A stretch of 64,000 nucleotides of DNA. It comes from Bacillota bacterium. Lineage in GTDB: Bacteria; Bacillota; Clostridia; Christensenellales; Christensenellaceae. The stretch is from the NCBI GenBank assembly GCA_023393165.1, contig JAEWMJ010000034.1, positions 79,469-143,468 of the forward strand. The letters are read 5' to 3'. The notes beneath the pieces were generated by a model that did no database searches, was not told the DNA's origin, and worked only from the letters and a program-made list of their open reading frames with translations. Made by a program: the position numbers and the translations under genes. Below, piece by piece: positions 15,397 to 23,365 of the stretch (position 1 is the first letter of the stretch; each line of letters opens with the position of its first letter).

Positions 15397-15633
15397 TTAG
15401 CATGGAGCTACGCCGTCGCCGTCGCATCCGCCCCAGCCAGGCCCGCCGCCGCAGCCACAGCAGCAGCAGAGAATCAAAATGATAATGATCCAGCAGCAAC
15501 ATCCGCCGCCGCCAAAACCAAATCCTCCGGGTCCACCAGCAAAGCCGTCACCACCACAGCAGCAGCAGAGAATTAAAATGATAATGATCCAGCAGCAGCA
15601 TCCGCCACCGAAACCAAAGCCGTTACCCCACAT
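15397..15633 (-). CDS. Gly/Cys-rich duplicated miniprotein with CCCW-hydrophobic-CCCC units
   Basis: 78 residues with 17 Cys and about 27 Gly. The unit CCCWIIIILILCCCC occurs twice without change (residues 12-26 and 45-59), each preceded by a Gly/Phe stretch (GFGFGGG) and linked by GGDGFAGGPG; the tail ends WGGCDGDGVAPC. The hydrophobic core is only seven residues plus Cys, too short for a normal membrane helix. Reality is supported by a strong TAAGGAGGAG ribosome binding site, its own terminator and third-position differences between the two DNA copies. It faintly recalls the tiny YjcZ-type Gly/Tyr-rich spore proteins, but I do not recognise a family. Possible roles are metal or membrane surface binding; this is speculation. 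Confidence 0.7.
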   Translation of the reverse strand: MWGNGFGFGGGCCCWIIIILILCCCCGGDGFAGGPGGFGFGGGGCCCWIIIILILCCCCGCGGGPGWGGCDGDGVAPC

Positions 15634-15718
15634 ACTTAACTCCTCCTTAATTCTAGGTATGTTATATTAGCTTCCTTTAAGCTTACTCTATACTACTCAT
15701 AACTCTAAAAATTGGTGA

Positions 15719-15752
15719 TAAAAAAAAACGCCCTTTTTTAAAAAGTGCGTTT
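15719..15752 (-). terminator. Terminator of the zinc-ribbon membrane protein gene
   Basis: Minus strand AACGCACTTTTT / AAAAAAGGGCGTT followed by T8. Imperfect stem; located 21 nt after the stop at 15773. Confidence 0.55.
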
Positions 15753-15772
15753 ATTGCGGTATTTTTGCGCGG

Positions 15773-16090
15773 TTACCGGCCGTTTGAATCCCAGTCATTG
15801 TCCCCGTGTGTATTTTCTTTTTGCATATTATCCGGGGTGTCTTCCTTCCCGTCTTCTATATTTTTCATAAAGCATCTATGCCCGCATCTGGGACAGTCAA
15901 GAAGCCTGTCCGTTACGTTTTCCCTTTTGGAAAAGTACGCGGTGAGCCCCCCCGGTTTAAAACTGTATCCGCAATGCGGGCATTTATAATGCCTCTTTTT
16001 CTGCAGGCGGCAGAACGCGATCATGGAATAAATAAATATGCCGAATGTGGCAATAAAGATATAAACTATTACAGCGGTTGCCGGATCCAT
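15773..16090 (-). CDS. Small membrane protein with double CxxC zinc ribbon
   Basis: 105 residues. One N-terminal transmembrane helix (AVIVYIFIATFGIFIYSMIAF) is followed by a cytoplasmic zinc-ribbon: CPHCGYSF (about 37-44) and CPRCGHRCF (about 67-75). The C-terminal 30 residues are acidic and polar (KEDTPDNMQKENTHGDND), probably disordered. No family is recognised; the arrangement suggests a structural metal site rather than catalysis. It lies 13 bp downstream of the nitroreductase gene on the same strand, so the two are likely co-transcribed. Confidence 0.68.
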   Translation of the reverse strand: MDPATAVIVYIFIATFGIFIYSMIAFCRLQKKRHYKCPHCGYSFKPGGLTAYFSKRENVTDRLLDCPRCGHRCFMKNIEDGKEDTPDNMQKENTHGDNDWDSNGR

Positions 16091-16103
16091 TCATAATCCC
16101 CTT

Positions 16104-16622
16104 TCATTCGTGTTTGTTATGCGTCGTCCTTTGTTCAAACGGCAGTTTGGGCTTTCTTCCGCACCCGGAAGCCGGTTTCCCGACCGGAAGCAGAACGCGG
16201 GGGGTCTGTTCTTCGGGCATGTTCAGAATCCGGGATATTTTTTCCGCTTTCTGCTCGTACAGCAGTTCCCCGTCTATCCAGCAGGATGCATACCCGAGAG
16301 CCGTTATGGCAAGCAGCATGTTTTCCACCGCCGCGGCGCAATCTTCCTTTTCAAAGGTAAAATCGTCCGTCAGCCCGGTATTCATTGCAGCGACGATAAG
16401 CGCCGGCGCGGTTTTAACGGCGGGAGACATCAGCAAACCGGCGATCCCAATGACCAGCGCTTCATCGTCCACAATGTAAAACGAAGTGGTCTGCAGGTTG
16501 CAGCCTGACGGCGCAGCCATTCCGGCTTCCGCGATTTTTTCAAGGTCCTCATAAGGCACTTTTTCGCTTGTATATTCGCCCCTGTAGCTGGTTCTTTTGT
16601 ATATGGCGTCAAACAGTTCCAT
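16104..16622 (-). CDS. Nitroreductase-family FMN oxidoreductase
   Basis: 172 residues from ATG 16622 (MELFDAIYKRTSYR), chosen over an upstream in-frame ATG at 16685 because GGGGAGGAAGG precedes it and nitroreductases start with this Arg-Ser/Thr-Arg-FMN phosphate motif. AAPSGCNLQTTSFYIV (about 35-50) matches the family Pro-Ser-x-x-N-x-Q segment contacting FMN, and GYASCWIDG (about 114) the second flavin region. The gene is short for the family (usually 180-220). The substrate is unknown; family members reduce quinones, nitroaromatics or flavins with NAD(P)H in the cytoplasm. Confidence 0.85.
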   Translation of the reverse strand: MELFDAIYKRTSYRGEYTSEKVPYEDLEKIAEAGMAAPSGCNLQTTSFYIVDDEALVIGIAGLLMSPAVKTAPALIVAAMNTGLTDDFTFEKEDCAAAVENMLLAITALGYASCWIDGELLYEQKAEKISRILNMPEEQTPRVLLPVGKPASGCGRKPKLPFEQRTTHNKHE

Positions 16623-16748
16623 AACCTTCCTCCCCTTTCCCGTACTACCATTATATGATAAAACCAGTATACCATACCGGATCAAATAATTGCTTGAAAT
16701 TTTTTAGCCCGCTGTGTATCATAATAGTAGTTTATAGGAGGATATTTT

Positions 16749-18128
16749 ATGGCAAAATCAATGGATAAGATCGTCGCGCTGTGCAAAAACCGCGGATTTA
16801 TATATCCGGGATCCGAAATATACGGCGGACTTGCAAACACATGGGATTACGGTCCTCTGGGCGTGGAATTCAAAAACAATGTGAAAGCCGCCTGGTGGAG
16901 AAAATTCATTACCGAATCTCCTTACAACGTAGGCATTGACTGCGCGATACTCATGAACCCCGAGACCTGGGTTGCCAGCGGACACGTCGGAGGTTTCAAC
17001 GACCCGCTGATGGACTGCCGCGAATGCAAAGAACGGTTCCGCGCGGATAAACTGATCGAGGAATATGCCTTTCGGAAAGGCGAAAACATAGATGCCGCAA
17101 CCATGAGCAAAGAGCAGATGGAAGAATTCATAGCGAAAAACATTCCCTGCCCTTCCTGCGGCAAAAACAACTTTACGCCCATCCGAACATTCAATCTGAT
17201 GTTCAAGACATTCCAGGGCGTTAACGAAGACACCGCGTCACAGATCTATTTGCGTCCCGAAACGGCGCAGGGCATATTTGTAAACTTCAAAAACGTACTG
17301 CGTACGACACGCCGCAAAATGCCCATGGGCATCGGCCAGATAGGCAAATCCTTCCGCAATGAGATCACGCCCGGGAACTTCACCTTCCGTACGCGCGAAT
17401 TTGAACAGATGGAACTTGAATTCTTCTGCCATCCGGACGAGGAATTCAAATGGTTCAACTTCTGGAAGGATACCTGCCACAAATTTCTTTTGTCGCTTGG
17501 CATGAAAGACGAGAACCTGAAGTTAAGGGATCATTCCCCTGAAGAATTATCCCATTATTCCAACGCCACCACGGATATTGAATACCTGTTCCCATTCGGC
17601 TGGGGCGAACTCTGGGGAGTTGCGGACCGCACAAACTTTGACTTGAAGCAGCATATGGAACATTCGGGCGAAAGCATGGAATATCAGGACCCCATTACAA
17701 ACGAGAAGTACCTTCCGTACTGCATCGAGCCGTCTCTGGGCGCGGACCGCGTGGCTCTCGCGTTTTTATGCGACGCATACGACGAAGAACAGCTGGACGA
17801 CGGCGAAACACGCGTGATCCTGCATCTGCATCCGGCGCTTGCGCCCTATAAGGCCGCAATACTGCCCCTTCAGAAAAAGCTGTCCGACAAGGCGACCGAA
17901 CTTTATCATTCCCTGCTGCCCCATATGAGCGTGGATTACGACCTGCCGGGTTCCATCGGCAAGCGCTACCGCAGGCAGGATGAAATCGGCACGCCGTACT
18001 GCATCACGGTGGATTTCGATACGCTGGAAGACAATACCGTAACCATCCGCGACCGCGATACCATGCAGCAGATCAGGATGCCTATGGATAAGGTAAGAGA
18101 ATATCTGGAAGAAAAAATAAAATTTTAG
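16749..18128 (+). CDS. glyQS: Glycyl-tRNA synthetase (alpha2 type)
   Basis: 459 residues, the size of the homodimeric class II enzyme of Bacillus and many Clostridia rather than the split GlyQ/GlyS. It charges tRNA-Gly. Class II motif 2 appears as SFRNEITPGNFTFRTREFEQMELEFF (split around residues 198-223) and motif 3 as SLGADRVALAFL (about 330). A CRECKERF...CPSCGKNNF insertion (about 95-142) has the spacing of a zinc site. The C-terminal anticodon-binding domain includes GSIGKRYRRQDEIGTPYCI. GGAGG lies 9 nt upstream. No T-box leader fits into the 63-bp upstream gap. Confidence 0.97.
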   Translation: MAKSMDKIVALCKNRGFIYPGSEIYGGLANTWDYGPLGVEFKNNVKAAWWRKFITESPYNVGIDCAILMNPETWVASGHVGGFNDPLMDCRECKERFRADKLIEEYAFRKGENIDAATMSKEQMEEFIAKNIPCPSCGKNNFTPIRTFNLMFKTFQGVNEDTASQIYLRPETAQGIFVNFKNVLRTTRRKMPMGIGQIGKSFRNEITPGNFTFRTREFEQMELEFFCHPDEEFKWFNFWKDTCHKFLLSLGMKDENLKLRDHSPEELSHYSNATTDIEYLFPFGWGELWGVADRTNFDLKQHMEHSGESMEYQDPITNEKYLPYCIEPSLGADRVALAFLCDAYDEEQLDDGETRVILHLHPALAPYKAAILPLQKKLSDKATELYHSLLPHMSVDYDLPGSIGKRYRRQDEIGTPYCITVDFDTLEDNTVTIRDRDTMQQIRMPMDKVREYLEEKIKF

Positions 18129-18149
18129 GAGCAATATGGTCAAAGATAT

Positions 18150-18180
18150 AACGAGGCGGGGGATATATGCCCGCCTCGTT
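18150..18180 (+). other. Perfect hairpin after glyQS
   Basis: AACGAGGCGGG and CCCGCCTCGTT are complementary with a 9-nt loop, but no T run follows, so it is not a standard terminator; it may act in mRNA 3' stabilisation. Confidence 0.5.
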
Positions 18181-18311
18181 GAAACGCTGCTCGGGTTGTT
18201 TTGCGCAAGCGCAAAACTTCTGATAGTATATCTTGTTATAAAGCCGGCGGATTCCTCCCGTACGGAGGAACCGCGGCGTTATATGATATGGAGATATCGG
18301 GGGAAACCGGC

Positions 18312-18794
18312 ATGAAAGGCATATCCGTTCTCCGCGTATCCAAAAACGTGCTTGAATTTGCGTCGCTTATGGCGATGGCTGCGGTATTCGTTTTGTTTGC
18401 GCGTATCTTCCAGAACTACCCTGCGGATACGACATATTCCATTATGTTTTTCGGGCGCGGCTTTACGATTGAAAAAATCACGCTGTTCGTACTTTTTGCA
18501 ATATGCGGGGGTACAAACGCCATACTTTTCGTTATATCACGTTTTCCATCGCTCTATAGATATCCTTTTAAAATAACCGCCGACAACATCGAAATCCAAT
18601 ACCATCTGGCCAAGATCATGCTGAGCATATTGCAGATATCGGTCTCGGCGCTGTTCGCGGTCCTGTTTGTCAATATGTACTACAACGGAGTCAAGAATAC
18701 CGCATCCCTGCCCTGGGGCTCAATCACGTGCTTTTTTATCCTTCTTGCGGGAACGGTAATCACATATCTTGCGCTGGCACGCAAATATAAATGA
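18312..18794 (+). CDS. Four-helix integral membrane protein of unknown function
   Basis: 160 residues from ATG 18312 (MKGISVLRVSKNVLEF), selected because GGGGGAAACC lies upstream and the segment before it is not membrane-protein-like; an in-frame ATG at 18201 is possible. Four hydrophobic segments are visible (about 15-35, 55-75, 102-125, 135-153), with a short loop FPFKITADNIEIQYHLAKIM before helix 3. This layout is similar to small DUF1648/SdpI-like membrane proteins, but no family motif is clear. It follows glyQS by 180 bp and faces the ferritin gene across a terminator. Confidence 0.6.
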   Translation: MKGISVLRVSKNVLEFASLMAMAAVFVLFARIFQNYPADTTYSIMFFGRGFTIEKITLFVLFAICGGTNAILFVISRFPSLYRYPFKITADNIEIQYHLAKIMLSILQISVSALFAVLFVNMYYNGVKNTASLPWGSITCFFILLAGTVITYLALARKYK

Positions 18795-18847
18795 TTATGT
18801 CAAAAATCTATCTAAAATAGAATTTTTTTTTAATAGTGAAGACCTGA

Positions 18848-18879
18848 AGCAAAAAAGCGCCGCAAGGCGCTCTTTTGCT
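18848..18879. terminator. Bidirectional terminator between convergent genes
   Basis: AGCAAAAAAGCGCC - GCAA - GGCGCTCTTTTGCT; A/T-rich flanks on both sides serve the plus-strand membrane protein gene and the minus-strand ferritin gene. Confidence 0.75.
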
Positions 18880-18914
18880 GAGAAAAAATTAATTAGGAGA
18901 AAAATGAAAAAGAA

Positions 18915-19439
18915 TTATCCGTTTGCGGCGGCAAGCGGCGCAGCCTGCACATATACGCGGGCAGCCATGTCCTTATCCATAAGGAACAGTCCGGCCTCGC
19001 CCATTCCGGCGATTTTCAGTTTTTCAATCAGATTCGTGGCATTCTCCTCTTCCTCGGTTTGCTCGGTTACAAACCATTGCAAAAACTGGACCGTTTTATA
19101 GTCGCGCTCTTCGTTCGCCGCATCCAATATATTATAAATGAGGGACGTCACATATTTCTCATGTTCCAGCGTTTTATCCAGCACTTCGGCGCAGGATGCG
19201 AATTCGCCTTCCGGCATATCGATCGCCGTAAGTTCGACAGGAGCGTTGATCTTATGCATATACCTGTAAATGATCATCGCGTGGTCGCGTTCCTCCTGAG
19301 CCTGCACATAGAACCAATTGGCAAATCCGGTCAGATTTTTTGATTCAAAGTACGAGGACATCGCAAGATAAAGATACGCCGAGTAAAATTCCTTGTTTAT
19401 CTGTTCGTTTAAAAGCTTTTCCGTTTTTTTATATTCCAT
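18915..19439 (-). CDS. ftnA: Ferritin (non-haem iron storage)
   Basis: 174 residues from ATG 19439 (MEYKKTEKLLNEQINKEF); GAGGG lies 9 nt upstream, and an ATG five codons earlier is less well placed. The ferroxidase ligands fit the family: Glu in EQINKEFYSAYLYLAM (helix A), E-x-x-H in QAQEERDHAMIIYRYM (helix B), Glu in LEHEKYVTSLIYNI (helix C) and Glu/Gln in FLQWFVTEQTEEEENA (helix D). The protein should form a 24-mer cage that oxidises and stores iron in the cytoplasm, protecting an anaerobe from iron and oxygen stress. The gene appears monocistronic, 80 bp downstream of the MATE gene. Confidence 0.94.
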   Translation of the reverse strand: MEYKKTEKLLNEQINKEFYSAYLYLAMSSYFESKNLTGFANWFYVQAQEERDHAMIIYRYMHKINAPVELTAIDMPEGEFASCAEVLDKTLEHEKYVTSLIYNILDAANEERDYKTVQFLQWFVTEQTEEEENATNLIEKLKIAGMGEAGLFLMDKDMAARVYVQAAPLAAANG

Positions 19440-19517
19440 GGTTTCGACCCTCATTTCTGATTTTTTAATAAACCAATTATAGCAGATTTAAACAAAAAAT
19501 AATCCCGAATACATTTT

Positions 19518-20921
19518 TTATTCAGCCTGCGCCGGCACTGTACCTGATCCGCGCGGTTCCTGTTTTTGCTCATATGCGGCGTGCTCGCGCGCAAGCATCC
19601 GGAAAATAAACGCCGCAATCAGTATGCTGATTACAACGGCGATCAGCTCGGATACCACGGGCGTCAGCACAATACCCTGCAAACCCATCATACCGGCCAA
19701 AATGATGATCACCGGGATCATAACCACGCCCTGCCTGCCCACGGATAAAATAAGGGCGCTTCCCGGCAGGTTAAGAGACTGGCATGTCAGCACCATGAGC
19801 ACCGTGAAGCCGACAAATGGGAACACCACCGTATTCATCCGCATCGCCTGCGATCCCAGGTCCATGACATAGGCGCTGTCCGTAAAGGCCGCCACAATAC
19901 CCGGAGCAAATATATTGAATATGGCCGCAAGCGCCCCTCCTGTTATCAGCATAAGAAAAATACCGTATCGAATCACTGTTTTGAGCCTGTCAAACAGTTT
20001 TGCACCGTAATTGTATCCTGCGACAGGCTGATACCCCATTGCCAGGCCGAATATGATGGCAAACCCTATAAACTGCACCCGGTTTACGATTCCGAACGAC
20101 GCGATCGCCTCGTCTCCGAAGGGCGCGGCGAAAATATTGACCAGCGCAAACGCCGCGCTCACCAGAATCTGAGATGCAAACGTAGAAAGCCCTATTCTGA
20201 TTATTCTCTTCAACACTTTCCATTCGGGCTTCCAGAATTTCATCTTCAGAGGCACAACGGTTTTTTTCCTGAGATAGTTCGCCAGCAGAACCGCAAATGC
20301 AACGGCCTGCGAAAGCGCCGTGGCAAACGCCGCGCCGAATACGCCCATATTGAAGGTGAAAATAAACAGGGGATCGAGTCCTATATTCAGAAAAGCGCCG
20401 ACCATCAGGCCGAGCATGGAACGCACCGCGCTGCCCTCGGAACGCAGCAGGTTGTTGAGTCCCATATTCAGCAGCTGAATGGGGGCAAATATAAACAGGA
20501 TGTTCGCATAATCAAGGGCAAGGCCAATGGTATCATCGGACGCGCCGAACGCAAGCAACAGCGGCCTGCCCCAAATAAGGCCTGCTATCATCAAAGCGAT
20601 ACCGGAGATCGTGATTATGGTAAGCGTCTGTGCGGTGGTTTTCTGCGCGTCTTCCAGCCTGCCTTCCCCCATCAGCCTGGAAACGGTGGCGCTGCCTCCC
20701 GCCGCGAACAGCATGGCGATCGCCTGCCCCAGCATCAGAACAGGCATCATCAGTGAAACCGCAGCGGTGCCCAGCATGCCGTCCTGCGATATGCTGACAA
20801 AATAGGTATCCGCCATATTGTAAACAGCCATAACGATCATGCCCGCTATGGACGGAATCGCAAGTTTTATGATTGCCTGCAGAACAGGCACGTTTCTGAG
20901 AATGTTTTCTCTTTTATCCAA
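19518..20921 (-). CDS. MATE-family multidrug/sodium antiporter
   Basis: 467 residues with about 12 transmembrane helices in two pseudo-symmetric halves. The start LAIPSIAGMIVMAVYNMADTYFVS is the classic MATE helix 1 motif, and the second half contains the matching IGLSTFASQILVSAAFALVNIF. Subfamily resembles NorM/DinF-type exporters of Clostridia, which extrude cationic drugs or organic compounds using Na+ or H+ gradients. The C-terminus has a short polar tail. A GGAGG-like AAATGGAGG precedes the ATG. No regulator is adjacent. Substrate unknown. Confidence 0.93.
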   Translation of the reverse strand: MDKRENILRNVPVLQAIIKLAIPSIAGMIVMAVYNMADTYFVSISQDGMLGTAAVSLMMPVLMLGQAIAMLFAAGGSATVSRLMGEGRLEDAQKTTAQTLTIITISGIALMIAGLIWGRPLLLAFGASDDTIGLALDYANILFIFAPIQLLNMGLNNLLRSEGSAVRSMLGLMVGAFLNIGLDPLFIFTFNMGVFGAAFATALSQAVAFAVLLANYLRKKTVVPLKMKFWKPEWKVLKRIIRIGLSTFASQILVSAAFALVNIFAAPFGDEAIASFGIVNRVQFIGFAIIFGLAMGYQPVAGYNYGAKLFDRLKTVIRYGIFLMLITGGALAAIFNIFAPGIVAAFTDSAYVMDLGSQAMRMNTVVFPFVGFTVLMVLTCQSLNLPGSALILSVGRQGVVMIPVIIILAGMMGLQGIVLTPVVSELIAVVISILIAAFIFRMLAREHAAYEQKQEPRGSGTVPAQAE

Positions 20922-21053
20922 GACAAACCTCCATTTTTTAACAGATAGATAATTATATAATAATATTATGAATAAAATTTTATGTCAAGGTTCTCGGCTG
21001 CGCTCTCCCAAAGCGAATTCTCCAATAATTATATATAATCATTGGTTTTCTTT

Positions 21054-21090
21054 GGGATACCCTTTCTTTTTTTAAAAGAAAGGGTATCCC
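21054..21090. repeat. Perfect 17-bp inverted repeat
   Basis: GGGATACCCTTTCTTTT is followed after TTT by its exact complement AAAAGAAAGGGTATCCC. It precedes the nfnB terminator. A shorter relative (CCTTTCTTTT/AAAGAAAGG) lies at 63714-63738 after tuf. Confidence 0.7.
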
Positions 21091-21096
21091 AAGAAT

Positions 21097-21121
21097 AAAA
21101 AAAGGGCTTGCGCCCTTTTTT
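21097..21121 (-). terminator. Terminator of the apgM-nfnA-nfnB operon
   Basis: AAAAAAAGGGC - TTGC - GCCCTTTTTT directly after the nfnB stop at 21132. Confidence 0.85.
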
Positions 21122-21131
21122 ATGAGAAAGC

Positions 21132-22535
21132 TTATTTCTTCTTGCTTCTCAAATACTCGTCGATGGCATGCGCGGAAGCCTTGCCCGCGCCCATGGCGAG
21201 GATGACGGTAGCAGCGCCGGTAACCGCATCTCCGCCGGCGTACACGCCGGGTATGGACGTTGCGCCTGTAGCCTCGTCCGCGATGATCCCGCCCCATTTC
21301 TGCGTCTCAAGTTCCGGGGTGGAGCTCTTGATCAGCGGATTGGGCGACTGGCCGATGGCAACGACGACCGCGTCCAGATCGATCACGTATTCGCTGCCGG
21401 GGATCTCAACAGGCCGCCTTCTGCCCGAGGCATCCGGCTCCCCCAGTTCCATCCGGATATTTTTCATTCCGGTCACATTGCCTTTTTCGTTTCCCAGTAT
21501 TTCAATGGGATTTTCCAGCAGGCGGAATATGATGCCTTCTTCCTTGGCATGATGCACTTCTTCCAGCCTTGCGGGCATTTCCGCTTCGCTGCGGCGGTAA
21601 ACGATATATACTTCCTCAGCGCCCAGGCGTTTGGCGCAGCGCGCCGCGTCCATGGCCACGTTTCCACCGCCGATAACGGCCAACTTCTTATATTTTTTGA
21701 TGGGCGTATCCGTCAGCGGATATGTGTATGCCTTCATCAGGTTTACGCGGGTTAAAAATTCGTTTGCGGAATACACGTCGTTCAGGTTCTCGCCGGGGAT
21801 CCGCATAAAGCTGGGCAGTCCCGCGCCGCTCCCGATGAATATTGCCTCATAACCTTCCGCGAACAGTTCGCCCAAGGTGAATATCTTGCCGATAACCATG
21901 TTCAGTTTGATTTCAACGCCCAGCTTTTTGAGCTGGTTGATCTCAACGTCCACCAGTTTCTTGGGCAAACGGAACTCGGGAATGCCGTACTTCAGCACGC
22001 CGCCCGCGGTATGGAACGCCTCGAACACCGTGACGCCGTATCCCATTTTGGCAAGATCCGCCGCGCAGGAGAGTCCGGAAGGGCCGGAACCGATAACAGC
22101 CACTTTCTGGCCGCGTTTTTCACGGATATTGCAGTCCGCGCAGATCCCGTTCCGGATGGCCCAGTCCGCAGCAAACCGCTCCAGCCTGCCGATAGCGACG
22201 CTCTCCCCTTTGATCGCGCGCACGCATTTCTGTTCGCACTGCGTTTCCTGGGGACATACGCGGCCGCAGATTGCGGGCAGATTGTTGGTTTCGGTGATTT
22301 TATTGTACGCTTCTTCAAACTTGCCCTCTTTCATAAACGCGATGAATTCGGGAATTTTTACGTTGACCGGACATCCTTCCATGCAAGGTTTGTTTTTGCA
22401 TTCCAGGCAGCGTTTCGCTTCTTCCACTGCCATCTCGGGGGTATAGCCCAATGCAACCTCGCTGAAGTTGCAGGCGCGGATCTTTGGTTCCTGTTCCGGC
22501 ATTTTAATTTTGCTCTGCGACATATTTCTTTCCAT
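21132..22535 (-). CDS. nfnB: NADH-dependent ferredoxin:NADP oxidoreductase large subunit / glutamate synthase small-chain-like (NfnB)
   Basis: 467 residues from ATG 22535 (MERNMSQSKIKM), overlapping the nfnA stop by 1 nt. The N-terminal Cys clusters CLECKNKPCMEGCPV and CGRVCPQETQCEQKC (about 43-110) bind two [4Fe-4S] centres. FAD site VAVIGSGPSGLSCAADLAKMG (about 144, split) and NADPH site LAVIGGGNVAMDAARCAKRLG (about 285, split) follow. The same architecture is used by GltD/GltA, but with the FNR-like gene fused upstream in an operon it is best read as NfnB of the electron-bifurcating NfnAB complex, which couples NADPH, NAD and ferredoxin pools in anaerobes. No large glutamate synthase subunit is present here. 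Confidence 0.9.
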   Translation of the reverse strand: MERNMSQSKIKMPEQEPKIRACNFSEVALGYTPEMAVEEAKRCLECKNKPCMEGCPVNVKIPEFIAFMKEGKFEEAYNKITETNNLPAICGRVCPQETQCEQKCVRAIKGESVAIGRLERFAADWAIRNGICADCNIREKRGQKVAVIGSGPSGLSCAADLAKMGYGVTVFEAFHTAGGVLKYGIPEFRLPKKLVDVEINQLKKLGVEIKLNMVIGKIFTLGELFAEGYEAIFIGSGAGLPSFMRIPGENLNDVYSANEFLTRVNLMKAYTYPLTDTPIKKYKKLAVIGGGNVAMDAARCAKRLGAEEVYIVYRRSEAEMPARLEEVHHAKEEGIIFRLLENPIEILGNEKGNVTGMKNIRMELGEPDASGRRRPVEIPGSEYVIDLDAVVVAIGQSPNPLIKSSTPELETQKWGGIIADEATGATSIPGVYAGGDAVTGAATVILAMGAGKASAHAIDEYLRSKKK

Positions 22536-23365
22536 TAGTGCATACCCTCCAGTTTGCAATTTTCTTCCCTCTGCATCCCATCGTACATGGAGAGCCTGCG
22601 CATTGCGCCGTCAAAATCCACTTCATGACCGTCAAAATCCGGGCCGTCCACGCAGGCGAATTTTGTCTGTCCGCCCACGGTCAGGCGGCATCCGCCGCAC
22701 ATGCCCGTACCGTCTATCATGATCGGGTTCATACTGACGATCGTTTTAATGCCGTATTCCTTTGTGAGTTTGGATACAAATTTCATCATGGGCAGAGGCC
22801 CTATCGCCACCACCACGTCGTATTTCACACCGGAAGCGATAAGCTTGTTTAAAACATCCGTTACAAATCCGTGTTCTCCGTAAGACCCGTCGTCGGTCGC
22901 AACATACAGGTTGTCGCATACCTTTTTCATTTCGTCTTCCAGTATGATGATATCTTTTGTCCGGAAGCCTGCGATCATGTCCACAGAAACGCCTTTCTGG
23001 TGCAAATGCTTGGCCTGCGGATAAGCAATCGCGCATCCGAGCCCGCCGCCGATCACAGCGGCCTTTTTGACGCTGTCTTCAAAATGCGAGGGCTTGCCCA
23101 GAGGGCCGACCAAATCCAGAGGGCTTTCTCCGACGTTCAACCGGGCCAGTTTTTGCGTGGATTTCCCGATCGCGTGGTATATAATGGTAACGGTTCCTTT
23201 TTCGCGGTCAAAATCAGCCACGGTCAGCGGAAAGCGTTCCCCTTCCTCATCCACGCGGATAATCAGGAACTGTCCGCTCTGTACCTTTTTGGCGATCAGC
23301 GGCGCCGAGAATTCCATCAGGAATATGTTTTTGGTCAATTCCTTTTTTTGCAGAATTTCAAACAT
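22535..23365 (-). CDS. nfnA: Ferredoxin-NADP oxidoreductase small subunit (NfnA)
   Basis: 276 residues, typical of NfnA. FAD domain with RFPLTVADFD (about 43) and pyridine-nucleotide domain with VIGGGLGCAIAYPQAKHLH. The [2Fe-2S] cluster motif near the C-terminus is GTGMCGGCRLTVGGQTKFACVDGP (split; ligands Cys at about 217, 220, 232 plus a conserved Asp before them). It pairs with NfnB as the NAD-binding, bifurcating partner. The start overlaps apgM by 8 nt and its stop overlaps nfnB by 1 nt, so all three are translationally coupled. It could also be called sulfide dehydrogenase-like or a PyrK relative, but the nfnB neighbour decides. Confidence 0.9.
   Translation of the reverse strand: MFEILQKKELTKNIFLMEFSAPLIAKKVQSGQFLIIRVDEEGERFPLTVADFDREKGTVTIIYHAIGKSTQKLARLNVGESPLDLVGPLGKPSHFEDSVKKAAVIGGGLGCAIAYPQAKHLHQKGVSVDMIAGFRTKDIIILEDEMKKVCDNLYVATDDGSYGEHGFVTDVLNKLIASGVKYDVVVAIGPLPMMKFVSKLTKEYGIKTIVSMNPIMIDGTGMCGGCRLTVGGQTKFACVDGPDFDGHEVDFDGAMRRLSMYDGMQREENCKLEGMH

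Noticed and set aside
18150..18180. Strong hairpin after glyQS as an intrinsic terminator
   Set aside because: No T run follows the stem; listed only as a hairpin.
21132..22535. Calling the gene glutamate synthase small subunit (gltD)
   Set aside because: No large subunit gene is nearby, and the overlapping FNR-like [2Fe-2S] partner fits NfnAB better, although the domain architecture is the same.
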